Source: [Leptolyngbya] sp. PCC 7376 (lineage in GTDB: Bacteria > Cyanobacteriota > Cyanobacteriia > Cyanobacteriales > MRBY01). From it: 64,000 nt of DNA. A model generated the notes under the pieces. That model was not told where the DNA came from and did no database searches. It was given only the letters and a program-made list of their open reading frames with translations. The translations under genes were made by a program, and so were the position numbers. The DNA is taken from assembly GCF_000316605.1 (NCBI RefSeq), contig NC_019683.1, positions 1,038,036 through 1,102,035 of the forward strand, written 5' to 3'. Numbering within the stretch: the first letter of the stretch is position 1; each line of letters begins with the position of its first letter. Shown piece by piece: positions 24,562 through 33,843 of this stretch.

Positions 24562-25104
24562 AATATCAGGTTACTCCATCCTAATAGTTGTCACAAGGGC
24601 ATTTTGGAGAGATCTTAGAGAATATTGATAGTGAACTAAGAACCAAAATTATTAATAGTTCAAAATGCTCTTGCAGAGTGTTCTCTTAGTATAATTACTA
24701 AGATTTCTTTGTTAGTAAAATCACTGTAGCAATTCCAAAAATAACTTTAGTTCAGTAATAACATCTTGGGACGAAAATACAGCTTAAAGTGCTATTTTTG
24801 TTCGAAAGAACGCTATCTATAGCGTTATAACAGTAAATATTTACAGATAGTATTCTCTAGGGGATAAAAACAACCGAATATGATGTTGTTAATCGATAAC
24901 TTAATGTTGTTTTTCTTTGATCTCTACAGGTTCAATTATATTTTTTATAATCGAAGCTTGTCAATTTATCAGGTCTGAAACTTCAAGAAACCTACTTCTC
25001 TTTTACAGTTCTTAATTCTTTGCGGATGAGGCATTCAAAACGCTAACATTCCTGACAAAAGGATTTGAATTCTTTTGATGTTTTGTAATTATCTGTAGGA
25101 TCCC
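24562..25104. other. Gene-free region between hpf and lipB
   Basis: These 543 AT-rich bases separate divergent genes. The part next to hpf probably includes a long mRNA leader with an inverted repeat (annotated). Open frames in the region are short shadows. The ribosome site AGGA for lipB is at the right edge. Confidence 0.5.
24594..24673 (-). promoter_or_regulatory. Inverted repeat in the hpf/lrtA leader
   Basis: Thirteen bases CAAGGGCATTTTG (24594-24606) are complementary at 12 of 13 positions to CAAAATGCTCTTG (24661-24673), with 54 bases between. It starts 33 bases upstream of the hpf start codon. In the RNA this would be a long stem just ahead of the ribosome site. The known light-dependent stability of lrtA mRNA makes a regulatory role attractive, but it is inferred. 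Confidence 0.45.
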
Positions 25105-25824
25105 TTGACAGTTTTGGGTAGTCAATCGCAGCTTTTAAATCCTTGTTTGGTTCAGCAATGGTCGCAAGTTTCCTATGAAGTTGCATGGGAGCTCCAAAAA
25201 ACTTTGGTGGCTCATCATTTAGCTCATACACAATATCCGGATACATTGCTTTTGCTAGAACATCCGCCTGTTTACACGCTGGGGACAGGTTCAGACACAG
25301 CTTTTTTGAGGTTCGATCCCGATCAACGGCAAGAGTTGCTATATCGTACGGAGCGCGGGGGAGAAGTTACATACCATTGCCCAGATCAACTGGTCGGTTA
25401 TCCGATTTTAAATTTGCATCGCCATCAACGGGATCTACATTGGTACTTACGGCAGTTGGAAGAAGTAATTATTCAGCTATTAGCAAGTTATGGGCTGCAT
25501 GGGGAAAGGATAACAGGCTTAACTGGTGTATGGCTCGATGGTCATAAAATTGCCGCAATCGGGATCAAGGTAAAACGCTGGATCACAATGCATGGGTTTG
25601 CGCTTAATATTTGTCCAGATTTGTCGGGGTTTCAGAAGATTGTGCCCTGTGGTATTGGCGATCGCCCTGTTGGCAGCCTAGAGCAATTCCTGCCGGGAAT
25701 TACAACAGCTCAAGTACGGCAAGATCTACCTGCTATATTTGCAGAGGTTTTTCAGTTGGAAATGATTGAACTACCTCACTCAAATCACATGGATACAAAA
25801 TCAAACGAAAGTTTGGCTCTTTAA
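25105..25824 (+). CDS. lipB: Octanoyl-[acyl-carrier-protein]:protein octanoyltransferase LipB
   Basis: The product is 239 residues with a TTG start preceded by AGGA. LipB transfers octanoyl from ACP to lipoyl domains, the first step of lipoate synthesis. Motifs seen are [38 protein letters not shown] (the RGG-x-x-T-HGPGQ-type segment), [29 protein letters not shown] with the catalytic Lys, and [17 protein letters not shown] with the catalytic Cys. lipA is not adjacent. Confidence 0.95.
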   Translation: MTVLGSQSQLLNPCLVQQWSQVSYEVAWELQKTLVAHHLAHTQYPDTLLLLEHPPVYTLGTGSDTAFLRFDPDQRQELLYRTERGGEVTYHCPDQLVGYPILNLHRHQRDLHWYLRQLEEVIIQLLASYGLHGERITGLTGVWLDGHKIAAIGIKVKRWITMHGFALNICPDLSGFQKIVPCGIGDRPVGSLEQFLPGITTAQVRQDLPAIFAEVFQLEMIELPHSNHMDTKSNESLAL

Positions 25825-25872
25825 ATATCGAGACATCATGAGAGGCGATCGCTGGAGCCAGGATTTCAGTTA

Positions 25873-26904
25873 TTAGTGCAAATTCGGAAAATTACGCTGT
25901 GACGCTTGCACAAGGTGATCGAGAAGCAAATAATCTAAGTTTTCGTAACTCGCACAAAATGCAGTAAACAGTTGGTCATATCCTTTCAGAGAAAGCTGGT
26001 GCTCAACAAAGTGACCCTTCATGTTGATGCCTTTACTCAGCTGCTGAAAGGTTTCTCGGCCCACTGCCAGATCTTCAGTAAGCTGTTTGGTAGCCGATTC
26101 TAACCGGAATGCCGCATTTACCGTATCGCCAATCGCTGTATAATCCGGGCGATCGCCTGTCCCAGTATTCCCAACCATCGCATAGCCAGTATTAATGCCT
26201 GCGCCGATCCGCAAATCAAACGGCAACGAAAGCTGGCGCTGCAAATCAGTTGTCATTTGGTTCAGATCGCTCACAGCCTGAAAAACATTTATCAGTTGTT
26301 CAGGATCGACTGTTTCCTCACCGTGGAACCAGATCGACATCACCGCATCTCCGATGTATTTATCAACCCAGCTCCCAGAATTTCTAATAATTTCGCCAGC
26401 TTGACGGAACCAAGTACCTACAGTCAACGAAAGCGTATGATTATCAACTTGGCGACTAAAGATCGTAAAGTTGCGAATATCAACGACCATGACTGAAATT
26501 AAGCGTCGTTCGTGGAGCGTATCTGTAATGGGGTCACTTTCAAAACGAGAAAGCTTTTCCTCCGTACTGTGTTGTGGCAATGTTTTCTTTTCGTCAGACG
26601 GATTTTTGAAAATCATCTCCGACTGCCCAAACATTACTCGATCACGATGTTTCAATGTCGTAGGGATATTAACGCGACGGCCATTCACAAAGCTGCCATT
26701 ACGGCTGCCGAGGTCAATCAAATAAAATTCGCCGTTATCGAGACGCTGGATAATCGCATGGTTCCGGGACATCCATGGATCAGTGATGATGATGCTATTG
26801 CCTTTACTGCGACCGACCGTCCAATACACATCACCTACCAATGGATAGTTACGAGAACCATTGGCAGATTTAATGATTAGGTGAGGGGAAAGTAGTGAGG
26901 TCAT
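25873..26904 (-). CDS. FHA-domain class III adenylate cyclase, Thr-type
   Basis: The product is about 343 residues. An N-terminal FHA domain (TVGRSKGNSIIITDPWMSRNHAII then DLGSRNGSFVNGRRV) should bind phosphothreonine. A class III cyclase domain follows, with metal Asp residues in VMVVDIRNFTIFS and YIGDAVMS and with Asn/Arg in TVNAAFRLES. The substrate-selecting Lys is present (VDKYIGDA), but the partner Asp is replaced by Thr (PDYTAIGDTVN). That replacement marks the class IIIb cyclases, several of which, for example CyaC and CyaB1, are stimulated by bicarbonate. No transmembrane segment. The frame extends to a TTG at 26943; I chose the ATG at 26904 because it sits just before the FHA fold. 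Confidence 0.88.
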   Translation of the reverse strand: MTSLLSPHLIIKSANGSRNYPLVGDVYWTVGRSKGNSIIITDPWMSRNHAIIQRLDNGEFYLIDLGSRNGSFVNGRRVNIPTTLKHRDRVMFGQSEMIFKNPSDEKKTLPQHSTEEKLSRFESDPITDTLHERRLISVMVVDIRNFTIFSRQVDNHTLSLTVGTWFRQAGEIIRNSGSWVDKYIGDAVMSIWFHGEETVDPEQLINVFQAVSDLNQMTTDLQRQLSLPFDLRIGAGINTGYAMVGNTGTGDRPDYTAIGDTVNAAFRLESATKQLTEDLAVGRETFQQLSKGINMKGHFVEHQLSLKGYDQLFTAFCASYENLDYLLLDHLVQASQRNFPNLH

Positions 26905-27049
26905 CACTTTTGAATGGGCGATGACAGTTTGAACGCCAGACAAAATTTAGCTGATGTCTATGTTACTTGAATTTAATGTACAGTTTCTGCCAGATTACAG
27001 ATAAGGCATTTACTAAACTCAACACATTGAGAATATGTATGAGTTTGCC

Positions 27050-27793
27050 CTAGGCAAAGCAAGCAGCAACCCAGAATAAGCCATCAACTAATAGGGTACT
27101 GACCACAGCTCCAGCAAAACCCCAGTAAGGAATTTGCGGCTGTTTAAAGGCCCACCAGCTAATCCCAATCAATAAATTAACAAGTACTACAGCCCAGCTC
27201 ACACCCCAAGGGGTTTGCATTTGGGCTAAGGCATCCTGAAAGATTGGCATCACGAAATCCGGCTCTGCGTACATCAAACTACGCCAGTACGGAATGAGAT
27301 CAGCAACGTAGAAATAAATATCTGTGATGGCTGTACCAAGTAAAGAGCCAAGATAAAACAAATGTCCAACTAAGCCACGGCCTTTCCAGAGTCCCCAGAC
27401 GGCAAAGGGTAATCCGATGGATTCGATCGGTAAGTGGAGATAGGGTTCATAACGCAGCCAACCCCAATAAACGGATCCAGCAAGCCATGTCCAAGCAAAT
27501 CCCCAGAGGAGGTCACCCCAAATTTCGGTATTTGGTCGCTGCTTAAGGTAATGGGCGATCGCCACCCAAACGCCAGTTAATGCCAAGCTCAACCAAGGCA
27601 AGGAGCGAACCAATGGTGCCTGAAAGAAGACAGGCACAGAAACCAAAAATCCAGCCGCAAGACAAACCAGAAGTGGGGTATTGCGGAGGAGATCCTGTTG
27701 TCGCTTCAGGACATAGATCGCTCCAATAGAAAATAGGGGATGGTTTAGCAAAATGGCACAGCTATAGGTTTGACGGCGGGACGGGAACCGCAA
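27050..27793 (-). CDS. DUF3120-like integral membrane protein
   Basis: The product is up to 247 residues with about six transmembrane helices (LLVCLAAGFLVSVPVFF, LPWLSLALTGVWVAIAH, GDLLWGFAWTWLAGSVYW, GVSWAVVLVNLLIGISWW, YWGFAGAVVSTLLVDGLFWVAACF). The hydrophobic pattern and the Trp/Tyr-rich segment SVYWGWLRYEPYLHLPIESIGLPFAVWGLW fit the cyanobacterial DUF3120 family, of unknown function. Only TTG codons are available near the N-terminus (27793 or about 27751), so the start is unsure. Confidence 0.75.
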   Translation of the reverse strand: MRFPSRRQTYSCAILLNHPLFSIGAIYVLKRQQDLLRNTPLLVCLAAGFLVSVPVFFQAPLVRSLPWLSLALTGVWVAIAHYLKQRPNTEIWGDLLWGFAWTWLAGSVYWGWLRYEPYLHLPIESIGLPFAVWGLWKGRGLVGHLFYLGSLLGTAITDIYFYVADLIPYWRSLMYAEPDFVMPIFQDALAQMQTPWGVSWAVVLVNLLIGISWWAFKQPQIPYWGFAGAVVSTLLVDGLFWVAACFA

Positions 27794-28190
27794 ATATTAG
27801 TTGTAAATATTTATGAATGGATTTTAACTTATGATTCGAGTTTTTCTCATAAAGTTAACCTGAAATCTGTCAAATCCATCTCCAAATGGCGCAAGTGAAG
27901 TAGTCACGGGATCAAATTATTATGGCGAAATTTGGTGATCGCCTGTCGGATTAGGCAAGCTCAAAGCATCTGAAATATTGGACAATTTCCCAGAAGTGAG
28001 CACTTCACAGCGAAGTCTTTAATGTAAACACTGCCACAGTCGCTTAAAATTAGGCCGCTGTAGCACGATGACTTAAATCGGACTAAAACGGCTTTTAATA
28101 TTGCGTTAAGACTCTGCCTGTATACCAAATAGGTCAAGCAAATTTCGTAATTGGGCGATCGCCACTTTGAGAACACACAATCCTTTTTTT
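27794..28190. other. Divergent intergenic region upstream of uppP
   Basis: About 400 bases between genes reading outwards. It has two HIP1-like sites and short frames only; the longest, on the minus strand, has no recognisable features. Promoters of both neighbours are expected. Confidence 0.45.
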
Positions 28191-29153
28191 ATGCTCAGAA
28201 AACAACAATCTCGTCGATGGTTTGACTTCAGTAGTGCAGCGTTACTGGGCTTTGTCACCTTTATCATCCTGAGCTGTTGGCAACATCATCTCAATGCAGC
28301 TCCGGCGATCATCCCCATCAAAGGTGTTCAGCTCACTTGGTTTCAAGGGGTTGTTTTAGGATTCGTCCAAGGCTTGACAGAATTTATTCCGATCAGTAGT
28401 ACCGCACATATGAAAGTGGTTCCAGTGATGCTGGGCTGGGGTGATCCAGGTGTAGCGATCGCTGCGACGATTCAGCTTGGAAGCATTGTGGCAGTGCTGG
28501 GTTATTTCTGGAAAGATTTACAGCAGGTGTTTGGTGGCGCATGGCAAGCATGGCAAACCAAAGACTATGAAAAACAAGAATGGCGGCTGTTTTGGGGTAT
28601 TTGCTGGGGAACTGTGCCAATTTTGATCGCAGGGATCGCCATTAAAACTTTGGTACCCAATTATGATGAGTCGCCGTTACGGAGTCTGACAGCGATCGCC
28701 ATTGCCTCTATTGTCATGTCGATTTTGCTGGCGATCGCCGAAAAGTCTCAAAACCATGATCGTCAATTTGACCAGTTAACGCTCAAGGATGGGTTATTAA
28801 TGGGAGCAGCCCAAGCCCTAGCAATCATTCCGGGGGTTTCCCGTTCTGGCTCAACAATGACAACAGGTTTATTTATGAACCTTGACCGAGCTACAGCAGC
28901 GCGATTTTCGTTTCTTCTCGGAATCCCCGCAATCACCATTGCTGGACTCGTTGAGCTAAAAGATATTTTGACTAACGATCTAGGCTCAATTTCCCTTGTT
29001 ACCCTCGCCGCAAGTTTAGCCTCATCTGTCGTTTTTTCTTATTTGGCGATCGCCTGGCTGATCAAATTTTTGCAGAACCATAAAACATGGGTTTTCGTCT
29101 GGTATAGATTGGCATTTGGTATGATCATTTTGGCATTTACCCTGCTGCGCTAA
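28191..29153 (+). CDS. uppP: Undecaprenyl-diphosphatase UppP (BacA family)
   Basis: The product is about 320 residues. UppP dephosphorylates undecaprenyl diphosphate to recycle the lipid carrier of peptidoglycan and glycan synthesis. Signatures are GFVQGLTEFIPISSTAHM and IIPGVSRSGSTMTTGLFMNLDRATAARFSFLLGIPAI, with about eight membrane helices. An N-terminal extension of about 40 residues with an extra hydrophobic helix precedes the core, as in other cyanobacterial members. The frame is open from a TTG at 28167; the ATG at 28191 is preferred. It is followed after 6 bases by the radical-SAM gene, so the two are probably co-transcribed. Confidence 0.93.
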   Translation: MLRKQQSRRWFDFSSAALLGFVTFIILSCWQHHLNAAPAIIPIKGVQLTWFQGVVLGFVQGLTEFIPISSTAHMKVVPVMLGWGDPGVAIAATIQLGSIVAVLGYFWKDLQQVFGGAWQAWQTKDYEKQEWRLFWGICWGTVPILIAGIAIKTLVPNYDESPLRSLTAIAIASIVMSILLAIAEKSQNHDRQFDQLTLKDGLLMGAAQALAIIPGVSRSGSTMTTGLFMNLDRATAARFSFLLGIPAITIAGLVELKDILTNDLGSISLVTLAASLASSVVFSYLAIAWLIKFLQNHKTWVFVWYRLAFGMIILAFTLLR

Positions 29154-29159
29154 GACCCT

Positions 29160-30500
29160 ATGAGTGCCTCCACAGCTAAGCCTGCAAAAATTTTGAGTGT
29201 CGTTTCAGAGTCCATTGCCGAAGAGATTGGATTTGAGAAAGGCGACTCAATTGTCTCCATTAATGGCATGCAACCCCGAGATCTGATTGACTATCAGTTT
29301 CTCTGTGCTGACGAATATTTAGAATTAGAAGTGCTGGATAAGCGTGGCAAGCAACACCACGTCGAAATCGAAAAAGATTACGACGACGACCTTGGCCTAG
29401 AATTTGAAAATGCTCTCTTTGACGGCTTAATTCAGTGCAATAATGCCTGCCCCTTTTGCTTTATCGATCAACAGCCGCCGGGTAAGCGCAAAACCCTTTA
29501 TCTCAAAGATGATGATTACCGCCTAAGCTTTCTATACGGCAGCTATCTCACCCTCACCAATTTGCCAGAACGAGAATGGCAACGCATTAGTCAAATGCGT
29601 TTATCTCCTCTCTATGTTTCTGTCCATGCCACCGAAGCGCCCATCCGCCGTCGCCTCCTCAAAAATGAGCGGGCAGGCGAAATCCTCAATCAACTGCAAT
29701 GGTTTGCGGATAATCGCCTCCAAATTCACGCGCAAGTGGTCGTTTGTCCGGGTATTAATGATGGCAAGCACCTAGAACAAACATTGCGTGACCTCGCGAA
29801 ATTTCATCAAGGGGAGCTTCCGGCTGTGGCTTCCGCAGCAGTAGTACCAGTGGGATTAACGCGTTTTCGCCCCCAAGAAGATGAACTCGACCCAGTCAGC
29901 CAAGATAAAGCGCGGGAAGTGATTGTTCAGGTGACGGCATTACAGACAGAATTTCGGGAGAAGTTTGGCACCAATTTTGCATGGTTAGCGGATGAATGGT
30001 TCCTGATTGGGCGGGAAGATTTACCACCGGAATCTCATTATGAAGACTATCCACAAATTGGTAATGGTGTGGGTTCGATTCGACAATTTATTCGAGATTT
30101 TTTGGCGATCGCCGATCAGAAATTACCAGAGACTCTCGCAGAACCCAAAACCTACACTTGGGTGGTGGGAAATGCTGTCGAAAAAGCGTTTAAGCCTCTG
30201 GTGGAACGACTCAATCAAGTCAAAAATCTCACTGTTAATTTAGCTGCTTTGAATAGTGATTATTGGGGACAAGCGATCACTGTGACAGGCTTGCTCACAG
30301 GCCAAGATTTAGTAAAAAAGCTACAGGGTCAAACATTTGCAGATGGCATTTTGCTACCGACAGTGATGCTCAAACATGATGAGGCAAAATTCCTCGATGA
30401 CATGATGGTTACAGAAGTGGCGATCGCCCTAGAGAGCGTTATCTATCCCGTCAAAGATATCGAAGATTTATTGAACAACTGTCTCGATCTCACTCACTGA
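29160..30500 (+). CDS. PDZ-radical SAM protein with DUF512 domain (TIGR03279-like)
   Basis: The product is 446 residues. An N-terminal PDZ-like segment (ESIAEEIGFEKGDSIVSINGMQPRD) precedes an iron-sulfur motif CNNACPFCF (CxxxCxxC) at about residue 94, a radical-SAM arrangement, with the family block DDDYRLSFLYGSYLTLTNL after it. The C-terminal DUF512 part includes VVPVGLTRFR. This fits a cyanobacterium-wide protein family; the substrate is unknown. It begins 6 bases after uppP, which suggests a linked transcript rather than a proven pathway link. Confidence 0.88.
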   Translation: MSASTAKPAKILSVVSESIAEEIGFEKGDSIVSINGMQPRDLIDYQFLCADEYLELEVLDKRGKQHHVEIEKDYDDDLGLEFENALFDGLIQCNNACPFCFIDQQPPGKRKTLYLKDDDYRLSFLYGSYLTLTNLPEREWQRISQMRLSPLYVSVHATEAPIRRRLLKNERAGEILNQLQWFADNRLQIHAQVVVCPGINDGKHLEQTLRDLAKFHQGELPAVASAAVVPVGLTRFRPQEDELDPVSQDKAREVIVQVTALQTEFREKFGTNFAWLADEWFLIGREDLPPESHYEDYPQIGNGVGSIRQFIRDFLAIADQKLPETLAEPKTYTWVVGNAVEKAFKPLVERLNQVKNLTVNLAALNSDYWGQAITVTGLLTGQDLVKKLQGQTFADGILLPTVMLKHDEAKFLDDMMVTEVAIALESVIYPVKDIEDLLNNCLDLTH

Positions 30501-30509
30501 TTTGAAGTA

Positions 30510-30545
30510 TTGGGGTGAAATCACTGAAAGCAAGAATCACCCCAA
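30510..30545 (+). terminator. Inverted repeat after the uppP/radical-SAM genes
   Basis: A 9-bp perfect repeat TTGGGGTGA/TCACCCCAA with an 18-nt loop lies 9 bases past the stop codon. There is no T tract after it, so termination is uncertain. Confidence 0.4.
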
Positions 30546-30665
30546 ATATCATTGAAACGACATTAAGCAACCATCTGATAGAAAGATTGATATCTGAGGA
30601 TGAGAACAGGTAACAGCTAAGGATGGCCTCACACCTACAAAGAAAGGATCTAGGCTAGAGACGGA

Positions 30666-31655
30666 ATGGATAAACAAGATCTTTTAATCGCTTATAAACA
30701 GGGCGATCGCCTGATGAATGAAAGCAATTTGTCAGGTCTTAATTTAAGTGGTGAACTCCTCAAAGAAGTAAATTTCAGTCAAAGTAACTTTTCCACAGGC
30801 GTTTTCGATCGCGCCGATTTTTCCTATTGCCAGTTCCACGACAGCACTTTCGAGCGAGCCTCGTTATTTGGCAGCAATCTCAGTTATGCCAAGCTAGATC
30901 GGTGCAATCTCAGTCATACCAACCTAACCAAAGCCAATTTACAAGGCGCGCGCATTAATCACAGCAATCTCAATTATGCTCAACTCAGCGGTGCTATTTT
31001 GTATTGGGCATCATTCTACCGAGCACAATTACAAAAAGTTAATCTTTGTGGTGCCAATCTCCGTGGCATTAATTTCCGTGGCGCGGATCTCACTGGCGCC
31101 AATCTCAGTTGGGCAAATCTCAGTCAAGCAAAACTAAGCGGCGCAATTTTAGATGATACAAATTTAGATGGTGTTCGGTTACGAGGGGCTTATCTCAATG
31201 CGCTGGATCTCAGTCATCGCAACCTTGATGGCCTCGATTTACAGAACATTATCTTTAATGGTGGTCAATGTCATCACACTTATTTAGCCGGAGCGAATCT
31301 AACGAATGCTCAACTCCGGCTCACGCAATTTATCGAGACAGTGTTTGACCAAGCGACTCTCTGTCAGGCAGATTTCAGGGAAGGAAATCTTCAACGTGCC
31401 AGTTTGAAACGGGTAGAGGCGATCGCCACAAACTTTACGAAAAGCATCCTTATCGAAGCCAATTTTGAGGGAGCAAATCTACAAAACGCAAATTTCTCTG
31501 GCGCCAATCTCCGCGATGCCAATTTCCGTAATGCAGATCTGCGAGGCGCAAATTTCACTGATGCGAATTTAAGCAATGCCCAGTTCGATCCCATGCAATT
31601 ACGAGACTGCACCTTAGCACAAACAATTCCCTCAGAAGATTCAGCAGCAGCCTAA
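30666..31655 (+). CDS. Soluble pentapeptide repeat protein
   Basis: The product is 329 residues, almost entirely A(D/N)LxX repeats from residue 20 to 310 (for example GANLRGINFRGADLTGANLS), forming an extended right-handed beta-helix of about 50 repeats. There is no signal peptide or membrane helix, unlike the pentapeptide gene at 4.9 kb. A HIP1 site occurs in its first codons. No target is predictable. Confidence 0.85.
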   Translation: MDKQDLLIAYKQGDRLMNESNLSGLNLSGELLKEVNFSQSNFSTGVFDRADFSYCQFHDSTFERASLFGSNLSYAKLDRCNLSHTNLTKANLQGARINHSNLNYAQLSGAILYWASFYRAQLQKVNLCGANLRGINFRGADLTGANLSWANLSQAKLSGAILDDTNLDGVRLRGAYLNALDLSHRNLDGLDLQNIIFNGGQCHHTYLAGANLTNAQLRLTQFIETVFDQATLCQADFREGNLQRASLKRVEAIATNFTKSILIEANFEGANLQNANFSGANLRDANFRNADLRGANFTDANLSNAQFDPMQLRDCTLAQTIPSEDSAAA

Positions 31656-31725
31656 AGCATATACTCAGACAACAATGATGCAGTTGTCTCAACAGAATGT
31701 ATTCTCTAATAGCAATCTCGACTTC

Positions 31726-32277
31726 TTATTCCCCTTCGAGAATATCGGCTTGTACACCACGATCAATTACTTCAATGTCCCACTGTCCAGTGCGATCGCC
31801 CTCAAACGCGATCCAACGACCATCACCACTAACCGTTGGATTTCTCACTTGTCCAACATAGGTACGCGTTAAATTTTGGCTCTGGAAAGAAGTGCGGTCA
31901 TATAGATAAACATTCGTCTTGCCTTCTTGTTCTGAGGTATACACGAGATAGCGACCATTACGGCTAATATCCGGCTGATCATAAAACACGTTCGGTTGGT
32001 GTAAACCCGGTAAAGGCAATAATTTCCGCTGGGATAAATCATATAAAAAAATCCGCCGCTGCTGACGGCGATCGCTCGCAAAAACGAGAAATCGACCATC
32101 ATCAGACAAACGGGGATTTTTTTCGCTGTGAATGCTGTTGAGATTGTTACCAAGAGGATCAGCTGCTGGGGTCACATAATTTTGGTTTTGGCAGCTAGCC
32201 AGCAACACAACAACACCAATCCAACTGAACCTTCTAATCACAAAAACTAAGACGTTACTCAGCGATCGCCGAACCAT
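31726..32277 (-). CDS. TolB-like beta-propeller lipoprotein
   Basis: The product is about 183 residues. The N-terminus has a hydrophobic stretch ending in a lipobox (IGVVVLLASCQNQ), so it should be a lipoprotein. It is followed by repeated WD40/TolB-like blades: NPRLSDDGRFLVFASDRRQQRRIFLYDL, QPDISRNGRYLVYTSEQEGKTNVYLYD and NPTVSGDGRWIAFEGDRTGQWDIEVID. About three to four blades is too few for a closed propeller, so it may oligomerise. The ATG at 32277 lies inside the end of the upstream LuxR-type gene (23-bp overlap), suggesting translational coupling. Confidence 0.8.
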   Translation of the reverse strand: MVRRSLSNVLVFVIRRFSWIGVVVLLASCQNQNYVTPAADPLGNNLNSIHSEKNPRLSDDGRFLVFASDRRQQRRIFLYDLSQRKLLPLPGLHQPNVFYDQPDISRNGRYLVYTSEQEGKTNVYLYDRTSFQSQNLTRTYVGQVRNPTVSGDGRWIAFEGDRTGQWDIEVIDRGVQADILEGE

Positions 32278-32527
32278 TTGGCAGAGTACAGCAGTTGACC
32301 TTATCGAGACAAACCTTACCCCACTGCAATGCCCAACGCACAAGGGATACACGATTTTCTGTCGCTGTTTTAGTCAAAATATTACTGATGTGATTGTCAA
32401 CAGTGCGTTTACTGATCTCCAATTGCTTGGCGATCTCATGGTTGGTTAAACCGACTGCTACAAGATCAACGATCTGAATTTCTCTTTCTGATAAAGCTGC
32501 TTGAGTCGCCGTTTTCTCCATTGCCAT
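32255..32527 (-). CDS. Single-domain LuxR/NarL-type transcriptional regulator (PedR-like)
   Basis: The product is 90 residues, essentially only a GerE/LuxR helix-turn-helix (LSEREIQIVDLVAVGLTNHEIAKQLEISKRTVDNHISNIL), with no receiver domain. Size and sequence resemble cyanobacterial PedR (Ssl0564), a redox-responsive regulator that acts on photosynthetic electron flow; the C-terminal Cys residues (VCLDKVNCC) could be redox-active. This assignment is by memory of size and type. Its end overlaps the start of the lipoprotein gene. Confidence 0.82.
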   Translation of the reverse strand: MAMEKTATQAALSEREIQIVDLVAVGLTNHEIAKQLEISKRTVDNHISNILTKTATENRVSLVRWALQWGKVCLDKVNCCTLPNGSAIAE

Positions 32528-32630
32528 AGCCCTTTATCTCGCCTGTGTACATTTACTTATCCCTATTGTACGGAAGGATTTTTTTTTCGCTAGCTCTTCC
32601 CTGTTTTTCGGGGCTTTACTCACGGATTCT

Positions 32631-33665
32631 TTACAATTCGATCCCGGGGAAGTCTGCGATCGCCATATCGGATGTAACAATGTGCATCCCAGCTTTGACA
32701 AAGCGTTCAAAGGCTTCATCGGCTTGAGGAGTAAAGTCCACCACACCGGGAATAACCACCGGAGAAGTGCAATCTTCTAAGAGGTAAACTTTCTTCGCGA
32801 GATTGGGATCTTGGGTCAAAATTTCGGATAGTAAATCATCTATGGTCCAAGCAACGCAGTGACTCTTTGCCTGACCCGCAATAATTACCGCATCAAAATT
32901 CAGCAATTTCTGGAGAAAACGGGTATTTTTCTGGGCAATGGGTCGATCCTTGGCATCTTTGAGCACTTCTGGACGAAGCACAGAATAGTTTTCTGTCAGG
33001 GGATTGCCGCCTTTGATTTCGAAATTGGTTTGGCTATGGCGCGTCAAATTATGGAAAAACATTGCTTCTTCCACGGCAGAGACAAGAGCATGGCCAATGC
33101 CGCCCACCATGGAGTGGTAGGGCCAAATAGTAAGGGGGTATTTACTGTCATCACTGAGTTGTTTGGTGTAGTGCAGGGCAAATTGCTGGAGGCCAACATA
33201 ATTGCCTTTGCTGATGCTGTAGGCGATCGCCGGATTCACTTTCCAAACGCCTTGCTGGACATCGTCATGGCTAATTGTGCTGGCGGGTTGGGGATGTTCA
33301 CCTGCATCATTGACCCAAAAAATTGGGTGAAAAATTTGCATCGCCGTGTGAGTATCCATCGTGGGCGCAATCTCAGTCAGGGTATTTAGGTTGCGATAGA
33401 TAAATTGGCAAAGACGGTCATTATCTTCCACCGCACCCATTCCAGACTGACCACCGACAAACAACTCAAAGTCGGGGATACAGAATGTATTTTGGACATC
33501 GATCGCCATCAGACAAATGCGTTTTCTGTCTGTGGCAGCGGGCTTTATCTGATGGGTTTTAATCCAGTCTTCTGCATCTTTCGCCCGTTCGAGATAAGGG
33601 ACGCGCCAGACTTCGCCAACGGTTTTGGGATTAAAAAAGCTGGGAATGGGTAAAGGAGTAGACAT
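32631..33665 (-). CDS. Isochorismatase/nicotinamidase-like hydrolase
   Basis: The product is 344 residues, longer than the usual 200. The cysteine-hydrolase fold shows the catalytic Asp in LMAIDVQNTFCIPDFEL and the catalytic Cys in IIAGQAKSHCVAWTIDDLL. Metal-binding-type residues lie in TMDTHTAMQIFHPIFW. The long insert between about 115 and 220 is unusual for NAD-salvage nicotinamidase. The substrate is not predictable, and it may act on an amide other than nicotinamide. Confidence 0.82.
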   Translation of the reverse strand: MSTPLPIPSFFNPKTVGEVWRVPYLERAKDAEDWIKTHQIKPAATDRKRICLMAIDVQNTFCIPDFELFVGGQSGMGAVEDNDRLCQFIYRNLNTLTEIAPTMDTHTAMQIFHPIFWVNDAGEHPQPASTISHDDVQQGVWKVNPAIAYSISKGNYVGLQQFALHYTKQLSDDSKYPLTIWPYHSMVGGIGHALVSAVEEAMFFHNLTRHSQTNFEIKGGNPLTENYSVLRPEVLKDAKDRPIAQKNTRFLQKLLNFDAVIIAGQAKSHCVAWTIDDLLSEILTQDPNLAKKVYLLEDCTSPVVIPGVVDFTPQADEAFERFVKAGMHIVTSDMAIADFPGIEL

Positions 33666-33843
33666 CGAAAGACCTCGGCTTAGCGTGTTTAATCTACACC
33701 ACTATTGTAGTGTTCAAAATACACAATGTCAATTTATTTAAGTTGAGTTGTTTTTTATTATGGCGATCGCCCAGTTGTCTGAATTCGAAGAACGGATCTA
33801 ATTTAGAAAGAATTAACAAAAAATTGGGTGAGGAGCAGCAGGG

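Noticed and set aside
27961-28176. 71-codon minus-strand frame upstream of uppP
   Set aside because: No ribosome site, no recognisable features, and a promoter region is expected there.
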